A DNA stretch of 64,000 nt from Rhodopirellula europaea 6C. Its GTDB lineage: Bacteria > Planctomycetota > Planctomycetia > Pirellulales > Pirellulaceae. The position numbers were made by a program, and so were the translations under genes. The stretch lies in NCBI RefSeq assembly GCF_000338295.1, contig NZ_ANMO01000232.1:24757-88756 (forward strand), given 5' to 3'. The notes under the pieces are model-generated. The model saw only the letters and a program-made list of their open reading frames with translations. It was not told the origin of the DNA and made no database searches. Positions 8,870 to 19,894 of this stretch are shown piece after piece. The first letter of the stretch is position 1. Each line of letters begins with the position of its first letter.

Positions 8870-9898
8870 ATGACCGATTCGTCGATTGCCCGCAGTCAAG
8901 TTCCTCAGGCAGGCGTCGCGATCATTGTGGGAGAAGTGTTGTGGGATTGTTTCCCCGACCGTCAAGTCCTCGGCGGTGCCCCGCTCAACGTCGCCTGGAA
9001 TTTGGCAGGTTTCGGGTTGCAGCCATTGTTCGTCAGTGCTGTCGGCGATGACGATCTCGGCAACGAAATTCTTCGACGAATGCGCGAATGGGGACTGTCC
9101 ACTGACGCGGTCGCGGTGTTGCCGGGCGTCGCGACGGGGACGGTTGCGGTGACTCTGGTCGACGGCGAACCAAAATACGAAATCGTTCGTGGTGTCGCGT
9201 ACGATCAGATTCCGGTGCCGAGTGATTCTGTCCTGGAATCCATCCAAGATCGAATTCGCGAAGCCACCGCCGCAGGGTTCCCCTCGTTGCTTTATCACGG
9301 AACGCTAGCGTACCGAAGCCAACGCAATCGCGAGACCATTCACGCTCTTCGCGATCGATTTCTGGGTGACGAAGAGACTGACCTCGATGTGTTCTTCGAT
9401 ATCAACGTCCGCAAACCGCATTACGATGTGGCTTGGTTGGACGATTTGATGCCAGGTGCTGGACTGGTGAAGCTGAACGAAGACGAAATGAGCGATTTGG
9501 CTAGTCGCGAATTGTCCAGTCCGGACGATCGTCGAGCGGCGGCACGTGAATTGCTTCGTAGCTACAGCAGCCTCAAATGCCTGCTTGTGACGCTCGGCGC
9601 GGATGGTGCTGAGTGTCATTTGAGCGAATCCAGTCAAGCTAACGTCGGCGGTGGTCTAGAACCGATCACCGTGGCCGCTCCGGAACCAGATCCATTGATC
9701 GATCCCGTCGGAGCCGGGGACGCGTTTGCGTCGGTGATGATCGCCGGGCATTTGAGAAAGCTGTCGGTGGCAGAAACCCTGAAGACCGCGACTCGTTTCG
9801 CGTCTCAGGTGTGCGGCCTGCCGGGAGCCACCAGCGACCAAAAAGAGTTTTATCGGATTGATTTCACCGAAGATCCGCATTGCGTTCCAGATGACTGA
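8870..9898 (+). CDS. PfkB-family sugar kinase, probable fructokinase
   Basis: A 342-residue ribokinase/PfkB-family protein. Family signatures are [15 protein letters not shown] near the N-terminus and [16 protein letters not shown] near residue 280, where the second Asp is the catalytic base; DINVRKPHY and LVKLNEDE are also typical. I chose the ATG at 8870 (AAGGA 13 bases before) over the TTG at 8807. It leads an operon with sucrose-phosphate synthase, 41 bases downstream, and amylosucrase. Amylosucrase releases fructose from sucrose and SPS consumes fructose 6-phosphate, so fructose is the likely substrate; this is inference from context. Confidence 0.85.
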   Translation: MTDSSIARSQVPQAGVAIIVGEVLWDCFPDRQVLGGAPLNVAWNLAGFGLQPLFVSAVGDDDLGNEILRRMREWGLSTDAVAVLPGVATGTVAVTLVDGEPKYEIVRGVAYDQIPVPSDSVLESIQDRIREATAAGFPSLLYHGTLAYRSQRNRETIHALRDRFLGDEETDLDVFFDINVRKPHYDVAWLDDLMPGAGLVKLNEDEMSDLASRELSSPDDRRAAARELLRSYSSLKCLLVTLGADGAECHLSESSQANVGGGLEPITVAAPEPDPLIDPVGAGDAFASVMIAGHLRKLSVAETLKTATRFASQVCGLPGATSDQKEFYRIDFTEDPHCVPDD

Positions 9899-9939
9899 AC
9901 GCGTTGTGCGGACTCGGACCTTCTATCGACAGGATTACC

Positions 9940-12255
9940 ATGAGCATGCCCGCCAGCGGGACACTTCGCGTCACTTTGCTTAGCTTGCACGGATTGATTC
10001 GTGCTCGAGATTGCGAACTTGGACGAGACGCGGATACGGGAGGACAGGTCAAATACGTTCTCGAACTAGCGGAAGAACTTTCGCGACGCGAAGAAGTTGA
10101 ATCCGTCGAATTGGTCACGCGGCAAATCTTTGACGAACGAGTCGGGCCGGACTACGCCCAAGTAGAAGAAGTCATCAATCCAAAAGCGAAAATCGTTCGC
10201 GTGCCATTTGGGCCAAAACGATATCTCCGCAAAGAAGGCTTGTGGCCTTACCTGGAGACCTTCATCGATCAAATGCTGGGGCACTACCGAAGAGTCGGTT
10301 TGCCAGATCTGATCCACGGTCACTACGCCGACGCCGGCTACGCGGGCGCTCAATTGGCTCGGTTGCTTCACGTGCCCTATGTCTTCACCGGCCACTCGCT
10401 CGGACGCGTCAAACGTCAGCGGCTGATCGCGGCATCGCAAGATTCCAAGGCCCCGAAGCCGCCTCGCGAGTTGGACAAGAAGTTCAAGTTCACGGTCCGC
10501 GAAGAAGCGGAAGAGTTTGCACTCGAAACCGCATCGATGGTGATCACCAGCACTGGGCAAGAAGTCGAAGAACAATACGCCGTTTACGATCACTATCAGC
10601 CCGATCGCATGGAAGTGATTCCTCCGGGTGTCGATTTGGATCAGTTTTATCCAGTCGACGAATCGGAGCCTCTTCCGCGAATTCACGATCTGCTGACGCC
10701 GTTTCTGAAAGATTCGGAGAAGCCAATGGTCGTAGCGATGGCTCGGCCGGATGAACGAAAAAACATTGAGATGCTCGTTCGCGTCTTTGGCGAAAATCCA
10801 AAGTTCCGCGAAATGGCGAACTTGGTTCTCGTTCTTGGTTCGCGAGACGATCTTCGCGAAATGCCAGCCGGGCAACGCCGCGTTTTAACGAACATCTTGC
10901 ACCTGATCGACGTGTACGATTTATATGGTCACGTCGCGTATCCAAAAGCACACCGCCCCAGTGACGTGCCCGAGCTGTATCGTCTGACCGCGCGGCGAAA
11001 GGGGGTCTTCGTTAATCCAGCGCTGACTGAACCATTTGGTTTGACACTTTTGGAAGCCGCGGCCAGCGGCGTGCCGATCGTTGCGACCAATGATGGCGGA
11101 CCACGCGACATCATCGCGAATTGTCAGAATGGTTTGCTGATCGATCCGCTATCGGCGGAGGACATTGACCACGCGTTGATGCGCTGTCTGACTGAGCCCG
11201 AACAATGGCAAACTTGGTCTGAAAACGGGATCGAAGGGTCTCGGACGCATTACAGTTGGGCCAACCACGTCGATCGCTATCTGCGTGATGTCACTGAGAT
11301 CATTGAGCAGTCCGCGACTCCTGCTTTGGCGCAATCGATGGGACGAACGACGCGGCGATTGCCGGAGTTCGATCGCATCATCATGACGGATCTCGACAAC
11401 ACATTGACGGGCGACGATGAAGCACTCGCTGATTTCGTTGACCTGTTGAATACGGCTGGACGTGATGTCGGCTTTGGTATCGATACCGGGCGTTCGCTCG
11501 ATGAAGCGATGTCGCTGATCACGAAACTCAATTTGCCACGACCCGATGTTTTGTCGGCGGCGGTTGGAACCGAACTGTACTACGGCGAAGGACTCACCCC
11601 TGACCTATCGTGGCGGAAACAGATCAAACATCACTGGCAGCCAAAGCTAGTGCACGAAGTGCTCGATTCTGTTCCTGGTTTGTTCTTGCAGACCGAGAAG
11701 GATCAAACGGAATTCAAAATCAGCTACCGAATCGACCCTGAAGATTCACCTTCGGTTGCTCAAATTCGCAAAATGCTCCGCGCTGCGGGTCTCCGCGTCA
11801 AAGTCGTGTTGTCGTTGGGATCATTTTTAGACATCATCCCGCTGCGTGGCGGCAGTGAATTGTCGCTGCGGCACCTGGCTTATCGTTGGGGGTTTGAACC
11901 CGAGCGATTGTTGGTCGCGGGCGACTGCGGCAACGACGAAGGCATGCTGAAGGGTGGCACGTTGGGCGTCGTGGTGGGCAACTACAGCCCCGAGCTTGAA
12001 AAGCTGCGGCGTCTGCCACGGATTTACTTTGCCGAGGGCAACCACGCTCGAGGGATCATGGAGGGAATCGAATACTACGATTTCCTGAATCATATCCGGA
12101 TTCCGAACGATAAGATCGAACACGAGCCCGGGAAGCATCGAACAAGCGAAAAGGCGGGTGAGGAATCGAACGAACAACAAGACGACCAACCCGCAGGCGA
12201 AACGAATGACGACCGCAACCAAAGTCAATCTTCCGAAGCCGCCGCTGCATCCTGA
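9940..12255 (+). CDS. sucrose-phosphate synthase with C-terminal phosphatase-like domain
   Basis: A 771-residue SPS that should join UDP-glucose and fructose 6-phosphate to sucrose 6-phosphate. The GT4 part spans about residues 8-455: [14 protein letters not shown] binds the sugar phosphate, [11 protein letters not shown] follows, and [15 protein letters not shown] carries the EX7E pair (Glu364, Glu372). Residues about 475-720 are a HAD domain like sucrose phosphatase: TDLDNT (Asp484, Asp486) and GDCGND are intact, but motif III reads GGSELSL, with Glu640 where a Lys is expected, as in SPS proteins with inactive phosphatase domains. A hydrophilic tail of about 45 residues follows. The ATG at 9940 has AGGA before it. 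It overlaps amylosucrase by 50 bases. Confidence 0.9.
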   Translation: MSMPASGTLRVTLLSLHGLIRARDCELGRDADTGGQVKYVLELAEELSRREEVESVELVTRQIFDERVGPDYAQVEEVINPKAKIVRVPFGPKRYLRKEGLWPYLETFIDQMLGHYRRVGLPDLIHGHYADAGYAGAQLARLLHVPYVFTGHSLGRVKRQRLIAASQDSKAPKPPRELDKKFKFTVREEAEEFALETASMVITSTGQEVEEQYAVYDHYQPDRMEVIPPGVDLDQFYPVDESEPLPRIHDLLTPFLKDSEKPMVVAMARPDERKNIEMLVRVFGENPKFREMANLVLVLGSRDDLREMPAGQRRVLTNILHLIDVYDLYGHVAYPKAHRPSDVPELYRLTARRKGVFVNPALTEPFGLTLLEAAASGVPIVATNDGGPRDIIANCQNGLLIDPLSAEDIDHALMRCLTEPEQWQTWSENGIEGSRTHYSWANHVDRYLRDVTEIIEQSATPALAQSMGRTTRRLPEFDRIIMTDLDNTLTGDDEALADFVDLLNTAGRDVGFGIDTGRSLDEAMSLITKLNLPRPDVLSAAVGTELYYGEGLTPDLSWRKQIKHHWQPKLVHEVLDSVPGLFLQTEKDQTEFKISYRIDPEDSPSVAQIRKMLRAAGLRVKVVLSLGSFLDIIPLRGGSELSLRHLAYRWGFEPERLLVAGDCGNDEGMLKGGTLGVVVGNYSPELEKLRRLPRIYFAEGNHARGIMEGIEYYDFLNHIRIPNDKIEHEPGKHRTSEKAGEESNEQQDDQPAGETNDDRNQSQSSEAAAAS

Positions 12256-14263
12256 ACAAGAATCCGCACCAGCAGAAACCATGAACGCAATGCTCACCAA
12301 CACGCTGATGCACGCGGTTCGCAACGGCGTGAAGGATTCGCGGGCACAGAGTGCGCTGAGTCGTTTGCTGCCGAAGTTGGAATCGTTTTGGGAAGTGGAG
12401 AATGTTTCCCAGCAGGAGGCCGATGAAATCCAATTGCGGATCGTCCAGCACTGGGACGATCTGTTCGGTTACCTGCTGCACTTGTACGGCGACCAATGGG
12501 ATTTCTTTTACCACCTCGAACAGATCTTGTTGACGATCATTCGTGGGTGGCGGATGCGCCCGGATCAGTTGAAGGAAGACGACGAGCATCGCATCAACAA
12601 CCCCGAGTGGTACCAGTCTGAAAAACTGGTCGGCGGTGCTCTCTATGTCGACTTGTTCAGCGAGAACCTCGGCGAGTTGCGGAAGCAGATTCCGTACTTT
12701 CAAGATCTCGGGTTGAGCTATCTGCACCTGATGCCGCTGTTCGCCGTCCGCCCCGGCAACAATGACGGTGGATACGCAATCAGCAACTATCGCAGCGTCG
12801 ATCCTCGCGTGGGTACCATCGACGACTTGCGTTTGCTGGCCGACGATCTTCGCGAAGCCGGCATCTTGTTGGTGCTGGATTTCGTCTTCAATCACACCGC
12901 GGACGATCACTACTGGGCGCAACAGGCCCAATCAGGAAACGAGGAGTACCAAAAGTACTACTTCATCTTTCCGGATCGCACCGTGCCGGACCAATACGAG
13001 CGGACGCTGCGTGAAATATTCCCGACCGTTCGACGTGGGAACTTCACGTGGCACGATGGAATGCAGCAGTGGGTTTGGACGACGTTCAATAGCTTTCAGT
13101 GGGATTTGAATTATCGAAACCCTGAAGTCTTCCGAGCGATGCTGTCCGAAATGCTGTTCATCGCCAACACGGGAGTCGACTTGTTGAGACTCGACGCGGT
13201 GGCGTTCATTTGGAAGCAAATGGGAACGAACTGTGAGAATCTTCCCGAGGCACACACGCTGATTCGTGCTTTCAATTCCTGTGTTCGAATCGCAGCACCA
13301 GGGTTGGTGTTCAAAAGTGAGGCGATTGTTCACCCGGACGATGTCGTTCGGTATATCAGCCATAAAGAATGCCAGACCTCGTACAATCCGACGTTGATGG
13401 CATTGATGTGGGAGTCGCTGGCGACGCGAGATACTAAGCTACTTCGACGTTCGCTCGCTCGACGCCATAAGTTGCCTGAGCGGACCACGTGGGTGAACTA
13501 CCTGCGTTGTCACGACGACATTGGATGGACGTTCGATGATGCGGACGCGGCAGCGGTTGGCATTGATGCGTTTGGGCATCGCCAATTTTTGAACGCGTTT
13601 TATACCGGCCAGTTTGAAGGGTCGTTCGCTCGTGGTGTGCCGTTTCAGCACAACCCTGACAACGGTGACATGCGAATCAGCGGAACGTTGGCTTCGCTCG
13701 CGGGACTGGAGCAGGCGATCGAGTCCGACCGGGATGATTGGAAGGAACTCGCCATTCGCCGAATTCTCTTGCTCAATGCAATGATGCTCAGCGTCGGAGG
13801 GATTCCGCTGGTTTATCTGGGTGAAGAATGGGGCGCGCTGAATGACTACGACTTCGTCAAAGACCCCGCAAAGGCCGGTGACACTCGTTGGGTGCACCGT
13901 CCCAAGATGCAGTGGGAATTTCTGGAAGAACTCGGTGACGACGGTTCCATCCGTGGACGCATCTATCGGTCCATTCGCAAGCTGATCGCAATTCGTAAGA
14001 TGACGCCGGCATTTGGTGGTTTGGACATGGAGTTGTTGGTGCTCGAGTCACCCAACTTGCTCGGCTATGTCCGCCAACACGAAGGCAACCGAGTGATCGT
14101 CGTCGCGAACTTCTGCGAGCATGCTCAGCAAATCGATAGCAATCGATTGAGAACGGCTGGGATGGGGCGGTTCTTCGAAGACTTGTACTCCGGTCAGACC
14201 ATCACGACATCGCATCCACTGACACTCGGCCCGTACGAATTCATGTGGCTGCACCGCGTCTGA
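12206..14263 (+). CDS. amylosucrase (GH13_4)
   Basis: A 685-residue amylosucrase, which transfers glucose from sucrose to alpha-1,4-glucan and releases fructose. The N-terminal helical domain ([32 protein letters not shown]) is specific to this family. Catalytic residues are Asp330 (LLRLDAVAF), Glu372 (FKSEAIVHP) and Asp437 (LRCHDDIGW); their spacing equals that known for the Neisseria enzyme (286/328/393). The start at 12206 lies inside the SPS gene; a later ATG at 12281 would avoid overlap but also lacks a strong ribosome site. It is the last gene of the operon. Sucrose hydrolase is a close alternative, but the full catalytic layout fits amylosucrase best. Confidence 0.9.
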   Translation: MTTATKVNLPKPPLHPEQESAPAETMNAMLTNTLMHAVRNGVKDSRAQSALSRLLPKLESFWEVENVSQQEADEIQLRIVQHWDDLFGYLLHLYGDQWDFFYHLEQILLTIIRGWRMRPDQLKEDDEHRINNPEWYQSEKLVGGALYVDLFSENLGELRKQIPYFQDLGLSYLHLMPLFAVRPGNNDGGYAISNYRSVDPRVGTIDDLRLLADDLREAGILLVLDFVFNHTADDHYWAQQAQSGNEEYQKYYFIFPDRTVPDQYERTLREIFPTVRRGNFTWHDGMQQWVWTTFNSFQWDLNYRNPEVFRAMLSEMLFIANTGVDLLRLDAVAFIWKQMGTNCENLPEAHTLIRAFNSCVRIAAPGLVFKSEAIVHPDDVVRYISHKECQTSYNPTLMALMWESLATRDTKLLRRSLARRHKLPERTTWVNYLRCHDDIGWTFDDADAAAVGIDAFGHRQFLNAFYTGQFEGSFARGVPFQHNPDNGDMRISGTLASLAGLEQAIESDRDDWKELAIRRILLLNAMMLSVGGIPLVYLGEEWGALNDYDFVKDPAKAGDTRWVHRPKMQWEFLEELGDDGSIRGRIYRSIRKLIAIRKMTPAFGGLDMELLVLESPNLLGYVRQHEGNRVIVVANFCEHAQQIDSNRLRTAGMGRFFEDLYSGQTITTSHPLTLGPYEFMWLHRV

Positions 14264-14286
14264 TTAAAACGCTCGGGCTAACCGGC

Positions 14287-15804
14287 TCAGTAGTCCTGGC
14301 CGGTGAGGCTTTCTAGCACCGATTGTTGCCAGGTCTGCAATTGATCGGTCAGGCTTTTCGCAATCTCAGATTGGTCGGCGAGCACATTCTCGGTCTCGTT
14401 CGGATCGGTCTGCATCTCGTAGAGTTGTTTGGAACCATCCGCGGAAACAACCAGCTTGTAGCGATCGTCCATGATCACGCGTTTGCCACCGAAGTCTCCG
14501 GGCTCAATTTTCGGGTGATGGAAATTGACAAAATTTCGCGTCGCAGTGCCCCGCATTAATTTCACCAGCGGCGTGGTGCCCTGTTGGGCTTCCTCGGCCA
14601 GGTAAGGATCTTGCTGGGAGTCGCGGCGGTGGTCGAAGCTCCAGAAACAAATCGGTTGATTGCGTTGCTTCATATTGCCATTCAGTAGTGGAACCAGACT
14701 CACGCCGTCGAGTGGCCTTTGCGGCACTGCGACGTCCGCGAGTTCACAAAGCGTTGGCAGGATGTCCGTTGTGACGGAGGGAACCTGCGAAGTGGTCGGC
14801 TGGCTGATTTTCGCGGGCCATTCAATCAATCCCGGGACCCGGATTCCGCCGTCATACAGGTCCGACTTTTGACCACGCAGTGGTGAGGTGACGATCCCAT
14901 CACCGGATGTGCCGTTGTCGCCGCAGTACCACAGCAAGGTGTTGTCGCGAAGTTCATTCGCGGTCAGCCACTGACGTAGCGTTCCAATCGAACGGTCCAT
15001 CGCAGTGATTTCCGCATAACGTTCGCGGAGCACCTCGCCGAGCGGTCGCCGCACTGGTAGCCCGGTTTCGTTGGAGGTCAAACGTGTCGTCTGGTTGGCA
15101 TATTGGCTGGGAAGGTCGTCGTACAACGCCAGGTCTTCTGGCAAGCCGCTGTAGGGTTCATGCGGCGATCCATACCAGATCACGAGAAAGAACGGTTCGT
15201 CACTTGGGACCGTTTGAAGGTATTTGATCGCTTGATCGACCAACAATTCTGAGCTCTCGCCTTGGAACTGCTCTGGTGGGCCTCCCTTGTGTGACAGCCA
15301 CGGGTTGAGTTCGAAAAAGTTGTCATGTGACAACCACTCGTCGAAGCCGAACGCTCCAGGGTTGGTTGGTGAAGATGCTTTGACCGGGCCAAGGTGCCAT
15401 TTGCCGAAGTGGGCAGTGTGGTAGTTCGCTTGTTTCAACAAGCTGGCAATACCGATCTCTTCGGGGCGAATCGAATAGTTTGGCGTGAACGTTCCATATC
15501 GGTTTGGATGCCGTCCCGTGATGACGCTGCCCCTCGTCGGCGAGCATGTCGGATGTGCGGCGTAAAAGCGATCCAGTCGCAGTCCGGTCGCTGCCATTTG
15601 GTCCAGGATCGGTGTCTTTAAGTGTGGGTGGCCGTTGTATCCGGTTTCGTCCCAACCATGATCGTCTCCCATCAACAGGATGACATTGGGACGATCTGCT
15701 GCGGAAACGTTTCCACTCCAGACGCCGAGCAGCATCGCGCTCACGGTGGCAACAAGCAGTGAGAAGTGGACGGCTTTTATTCGGCAGATCGAGAGGGAGG
15801 GCAT
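14287..15804 (-). CDS. secreted sulfatase
   Basis: A 505-residue type I sulfatase. The formylglycine motif CSPTR (Cys87) is intact, as are the metal ligands GDDHGWD (Asp47, Asp48) and a CGDNGTSGDG loop. A hydrophobic segment near residues 13-30 followed by VSAADRPN gives a signal peptide when translation starts at 15804; the open frame upstream to 15891 adds unlikely sequence. Substrate cannot be read from sequence, but planctomycetes use many such enzymes on sulfated algal polysaccharides. It converges on amylosucrase with a 23-base gap. Confidence 0.85.
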   Translation of the reverse strand: MPSLSICRIKAVHFSLLVATVSAMLLGVWSGNVSAADRPNVILLMGDDHGWDETGYNGHPHLKTPILDQMAATGLRLDRFYAAHPTCSPTRGSVITGRHPNRYGTFTPNYSIRPEEIGIASLLKQANYHTAHFGKWHLGPVKASSPTNPGAFGFDEWLSHDNFFELNPWLSHKGGPPEQFQGESSELLVDQAIKYLQTVPSDEPFFLVIWYGSPHEPYSGLPEDLALYDDLPSQYANQTTRLTSNETGLPVRRPLGEVLRERYAEITAMDRSIGTLRQWLTANELRDNTLLWYCGDNGTSGDGIVTSPLRGQKSDLYDGGIRVPGLIEWPAKISQPTTSQVPSVTTDILPTLCELADVAVPQRPLDGVSLVPLLNGNMKQRNQPICFWSFDHRRDSQQDPYLAEEAQQGTTPLVKLMRGTATRNFVNFHHPKIEPGDFGGKRVIMDDRYKLVVSADGSKQLYEMQTDPNETENVLADQSEIAKSLTDQLQTWQQSVLESLTGQDY

Positions 15805-15910
15805 TGAGGAGGGACTCCAGGGTGAGACAAACGAAGGAGAGGTTACGAATGTAACCGTTTCCTCGAGCGTATGCCCGCGTTCCCCTGACAAGCATGTCAG
15901 CCTCCTGTGA

Positions 15911-17020
15911 TCACACGATCAGCATCGCGTCGCCGTAGCTGAAGAAGCGGTATTCGTTTGCGATTGCTTCTTTGTAGGCACGACGAATCAAATCGTGGCC
16001 GGCGAAGGCACTGACCAGTACGAGCAGCGAGCTCTTGGGCAAATGAAAGTTCGTCATCAATGCATCGACCACGCCAAAGCGATATGGCGGCTTGATGAAG
16101 ATGTCCGTTGCGCCGGTCCAGGTTGCTGCAACGCCTCGGCCATTGGTTTCGTTTCGATTGGTAACACAGCTTTCTAGCACGCGAACACTGGTCGTTCCGA
16201 CTGCGACGCATCGACCGCCACCGCTGCGACGATCATTGATTGTTTCTACCGCGTCTTCTTCGATGCGGCCCCATTCTTCGTGCATTTGGTGTTGGTCGAT
16301 GTCGTCGACTTCGATTGGCCGGAACGTGCCAATGCCGACGTGCAAAGTGACTTCGGCGGATGCTGTTTGACCCTTCGCGATTTCATCGAGCAGTTGTTTG
16401 GTGAAGTGCAAACCTGCGGTGGGGGCGGCAACACTGCCGGCGTCTTCTGGGTTAATGCTGGCGAAAACCGTTTGGTAGTTCGTCACATCCGCGTCGACCA
16501 TGTGTCCGTCGCGAATGTACGGTGGGATTGGAACGCGGCCATACTTGTCCAACCATTTGCCGGGCTCAATGGCTTGTGGTGGTCCGTCGAAAAATTCATT
16601 GGGCACGGGCTGGACGAGCAAGTGTCCTTGGTCGTCTCGCCCGATGACCATTAATTCGCCGCCCGCGCGAGCGTCGCGGTCGTCCAGTGTGATCGTTTCA
16701 CCGGTTTGAAGGGTACCGCGAGTCTTGGTCAGCAATTCCCAAACGCCCGTCGCCCGATCAGACCGCAAAAACAAACCCTGCCAGCGTCCACCAGTTTTTG
16801 TTCGTCTGCCAAACAACCGTGCCGGAACGACTCGTGAGTTGTTTTTGACCATCACGTCTTCGGCCCGAAGCAACTGAGGCAGATCGCGAACGTGGTGATG
16901 TTCGATCTCGCCGGATGCTCGGTCGATCACCATCAGCCTCGCGTCAACGCGGTTCTGCAGAGGCTCCTGTGCGATCAATTCGCGAGGCAGTTCGTAGTCG
17001 TAGAGATCCAGGGATGGCAT
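15911..17020 (-). CDS. queA: S-adenosylmethionine:tRNA ribosyltransferase-isomerase
   Basis: A 369-residue QueA, which builds epoxyqueuosine on tRNA by moving the ribosyl part of SAM onto preQ1. Recognised by the N-terminus LYDYELPRELIAQEPL, DARLMVIDR, MVKNNSRVVPARLFGRR, the PPYIR block, SVAAPTAGLHFT, VTLHVGIGTFRP and the C-terminal TNFHLPKSSLLVLVSAF. The start at 17020 gives the usual family N-terminus; the frame extends to 17077 without support. Another queuosine-pathway gene (queD) lies at 43.7 kb, but they are not clustered. Confidence 0.95.
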   Translation of the reverse strand: MPSLDLYDYELPRELIAQEPLQNRVDARLMVIDRASGEIEHHHVRDLPQLLRAEDVMVKNNSRVVPARLFGRRTKTGGRWQGLFLRSDRATGVWELLTKTRGTLQTGETITLDDRDARAGGELMVIGRDDQGHLLVQPVPNEFFDGPPQAIEPGKWLDKYGRVPIPPYIRDGHMVDADVTNYQTVFASINPEDAGSVAAPTAGLHFTKQLLDEIAKGQTASAEVTLHVGIGTFRPIEVDDIDQHQMHEEWGRIEEDAVETINDRRSGGGRCVAVGTTSVRVLESCVTNRNETNGRGVAATWTGATDIFIKPPYRFGVVDALMTNFHLPKSSLLVLVSAFAGHDLIRRAYKEAIANEYRFFSYGDAMLIV

Positions 17021-17475
17021 GCGGAAAGACGCGTACGGACGGAGGAAATGGGTCGGAAACAATCGATCGACCAGCATAGGGACGATCGGCGATTGTCGCG
17101 AGCACAGCTTCCGGGATCACAGCATCGCTTCGCGGTTTCAACCCAGGTGAGATGGAGGATTCACCCGGGATCGGGGGCCAGGCAATGCGGCGCCATTGCA
17201 GGCGACATCCGCGACGGACGCGACAGTGGAAGCTGATTTGCCAAATGAAAAGTGAATGGAGCGTCCCGTTTTGTCCGCTGTGCACCGGTCAGCTCGCCAT
17301 GGCGGGCGACGAAAGTGGTTGGCAAAGCGATCCGCAGTCGTCGAGAGTCTTTGCATCCTTCCGCGTCGTCTCGACGAATCGGCTTGGAATCGCCATAACA
17401 GTGGCCGTTGCGAAAACCGCTGGATCACGGCGGCCCGTCTACCACTTTCTTTCCCCCATTCTTTCAGGCAACTCG
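17021..17475. other. intergenic region between divergent queA and ychF
   Basis: A 455-base gap between two divergent starts. It must hold both promoters. An open frame from 17152 continues into ychF, but its translation ([15 protein letters not shown] and similar) shows no domain and ychF homologues start at 17476. I see no RNA gene, repeat or clear hairpin. Confidence 0.5.
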
Positions 17476-18567
17476 ATGGAAGCCGGAATCGTCGGCTTGC
17501 CCAATGTCGGCAAAAGTACCCTGTTCAACGCTCTGACGTCCAGCGTCGCGGCTCAAAGTGCCAACTATCCGTTCTGCACGATCGAGCCCAACGAAGGGAT
17601 CGTCAGTGTGCCTGATGCGCGTTTGCATCGGATCACCGATTTCATCAAGCCTCAAAAGGTCATTCCTTCCGCGTTGAAGCTGGTTGATATCGCTGGCATC
17701 GTGAAAGGTGCGGCCGAAGGCGAAGGTTTGGGCAACAAGTTTCTCAGTCACATCCGACAAGTCGACGCGATCATGCAGGTCGTGCGTTGCTTTGAAGATC
17801 CCGACGTGATTCACGTTAGCGGCCAAGTCAATCCGATCGCGGACATCGACACGATCGAAACCGAGCTGGTTTTGGCTGACATGCAGACCCTGGAAAACGC
17901 ATTGGGCAAGGCCCAGCGGACCGCTCGCAGTGGCGACAAGGAAGCCAAACTTCGCGTCGCGGCGATCGAAAAATGCAACGCTCACTTGGAAAGCGAGCAG
18001 CCGTTGCGGACGCTGGAATTGCCCGAGGCCGAACAGGTCGCGATCAGCAGCTATGGATTGATGACCGCGAAACCGATTCTGTACATCGCCAACGTCGACG
18101 AAAACGACCTCAACGGCGAACATGAATTGGTCGGCAAGGTTCGTGAGCATGCGGCAAAGACCGGAGCCTCGGTGGCCTGCGTTTGTGCAAAGCTCGAGTC
18201 CGAGATCGCTGAACTGGACGAAGAAGATCGTGCAGAAATGTTGGCGGACGTGGGTCTGGAAGAACCATCGCTGAACATCATCGCTCGCGAAGCCTACCGA
18301 ACACTTGGTTTGCAAAGCTTCTTCACTGCCGGCGAAACCGAGGTCCGTGCGTGGCCGGTTCGGATCGGAGCCACTGCTCCCCAAGCCGCGGGGGTGATTC
18401 ACAGCGATTTCGAGCGTGGATTCATTCGCGCCGAAATCTACCAGTTGCCAGAGCTGGAAGAATACAAAACAGAGAAAGACATTCGACAAGCCGGTAAACT
18501 TCGAGTGGAAGGAAAATCGTACGTGATGCAGGACGGTGACATTTGCCACTTCTTGTTCAACGTTTGA
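17476..18567 (+). CDS. ychF: redox-regulated ATPase YchF (Obg-like)
   Basis: A 363-residue YchF/OLA1 protein, the expected full length. It has the P-loop GLPNVGKST, switch region [19 protein letters not shown], and NVDE in place of the NKxD GTP-specificity motif, the change linked to ATP preference in this family. The C-terminal TGS-like domain is present ([35 protein letters not shown]). It binds ribosomes and is a translation-associated stress factor in other bacteria. Start chosen by family length, not the longer open frame. Confidence 0.95.
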   Translation: MEAGIVGLPNVGKSTLFNALTSSVAAQSANYPFCTIEPNEGIVSVPDARLHRITDFIKPQKVIPSALKLVDIAGIVKGAAEGEGLGNKFLSHIRQVDAIMQVVRCFEDPDVIHVSGQVNPIADIDTIETELVLADMQTLENALGKAQRTARSGDKEAKLRVAAIEKCNAHLESEQPLRTLELPEAEQVAISSYGLMTAKPILYIANVDENDLNGEHELVGKVREHAAKTGASVACVCAKLESEIAELDEEDRAEMLADVGLEEPSLNIIAREAYRTLGLQSFFTAGETEVRAWPVRIGATAPQAAGVIHSDFERGFIRAEIYQLPELEEYKTEKDIRQAGKLRVEGKSYVMQDGDICHFLFNV

Positions 18568-18669
18568 TCGTCATTCCGGCACGCATTTGATACATGGGCA
18601 CGGATTGGTTTCGGTGCCCAGTCGCTGATAGCCCATGCTCCCACCGCCATCCCTCCTACTGACGGTTCT

Positions 18670-19251
18670 ATGAACAAAATGTTGATTCCAATTCTCTTCG
18701 CTATCGGCACAGCGTTGTTTTGGGGCTGCTATGGCCCGACCATCGGCAACGCTCAGGCACCCCGTGTCAACGGTGCCCCACTGTGGTCGCCGTTCAAACC
18801 TTACGTCTTCATTGGGATTGCTTACCTGGTGATCGCGATTCTAGGTGGTTTGGCCATGATGGGCGTCAAAGGAGACTCTTTCAGTTTTTCGGGCGAGCAC
18901 TTCGCGACCGTTAAATGGGGTTTCTTGGCTGGTTGTTTGGGGGCCTTTGGGGCGCTCTGTCTGACAACCGCGATGATGACCAGCAAAGGCAACGCGTTGT
19001 TGGTCATGCCGATTGTCTTTGGCGGTGCGGTGTCGGTGACGGCCCTGGTTTCAGTCATCCGGCTAGGGGGGCACGTTCAAGTCAGCCCGGTGCTTTGGGT
19101 CGGCATGGCATTGACTGTCGTTGGCGTTGTAATCGTCGCGATGAATACGCCTCATGGACACGCACCGACCAAGCCCGCGACCGATGCTACTGAAACAGCC
19201 GAACCGCATGCCGCGGTACCGGTTGAAGGCGAAGAAACGCAAGCGTCCTGA
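18670..19251 (+). CDS. half-size DMT/EamA-like membrane protein
   Basis: A 193-residue integral membrane protein with about five hydrophobic segments (ILFAIGTALFWGCYG, VFIGIAYLVIAILGG, WGFLAGCLGAFGALCL, LVMPIVFGGAVSVTALVSV, VLWVGMALTVVGVVIVAM) and a hydrophilic Ala/Thr/Glu tail. The pattern of a first helix with FWG and a last helix GMALTVVGVVIV resembles one half of drug/metabolite (EamA) transporters, which would need to dimerise. Substrate unknown. A 26-base gap to the next gene suggests a shared transcript. Confidence 0.6.
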   Translation: MNKMLIPILFAIGTALFWGCYGPTIGNAQAPRVNGAPLWSPFKPYVFIGIAYLVIAILGGLAMMGVKGDSFSFSGEHFATVKWGFLAGCLGAFGALCLTTAMMTSKGNALLVMPIVFGGAVSVTALVSVIRLGGHVQVSPVLWVGMALTVVGVVIVAMNTPHGHAPTKPATDATETAEPHAAVPVEGEETQAS

Positions 19252-19277
19252 TAGATAGAACGAAAAAACAGAGCGAA

Positions 19278-19637
19278 ATGACTTCCCCCAGAGATCCACT
19301 CGCGGTTGTTCGAGCCATTGATGCGGAGCTGACTCATGTCTGGATGGTCCGCACGTTTCTCAAACATGCCGATGAATCGGAAGAGGATGAGGATCTGCGG
19401 GAAGTTGTTCGAGACCTGTACGATTTCATTTTGGCCGTCGGGCCAGTGACGGATGAGACCGACACGGCTGTCTACATAAAAATGGCCAAGAAGAAACTGC
19501 GTCGCCTCCGCGGTGCCACGGAACTGTACGAGGCGATCCAGCCCGAGGTCAGCGGGCACACCAATTTCGCGATGGCGGCGAAGTCGTTGCGTCTTGCGGT
19601 CGATCGGATTATTGCTTTGATACAAACGCCGCAATAG
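19278..19637 (+). CDS. small helical hypothetical protein
   Basis: A 119-residue soluble protein I do not recognise. It appears all-helical and charged (HADESEEDEDLREVVRDLYDF, AKKKLRRLRGATELYEAI), with no signal or membrane segment. The coding pattern and tight spacing to the preceding membrane gene support it as real. A role with that membrane protein is possible but unproven. Confidence 0.55.
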   Translation: MTSPRDPLAVVRAIDAELTHVWMVRTFLKHADESEEDEDLREVVRDLYDFILAVGPVTDETDTAVYIKMAKKKLRRLRGATELYEAIQPEVSGHTNFAMAAKSLRLAVDRIIALIQTPQ

Positions 19638-19894
19638 TTCGCCCGTCTTTCCCAAAGTCATGGGCAGGGGAACCGGTCAGGTCGTCCTTCCGCACTTCCC
19701 ATCATCATCCCGCCAAAAATTCGACGCTGCCGAAGACTGGTCAGATCCGTCAGAGCCGCGAAGAAACCCCGGCAAATCGGCGGGAAAGGAGGCGGACGCA
19801 CACTCGGGGGACTGGAAGAAAATGGATTCGACAGCGATAACAGGGCACCACGTCGAAGGTCTCCCATTTTTTCCGCGACTCCCATTGTGCATTG

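Noticed and set aside
17152..17475. 108-codon N-terminal extension of ychF
   Set aside because: YchF proteins begin at the [18 protein letters not shown] start; the extension has random composition and no ribosome site.
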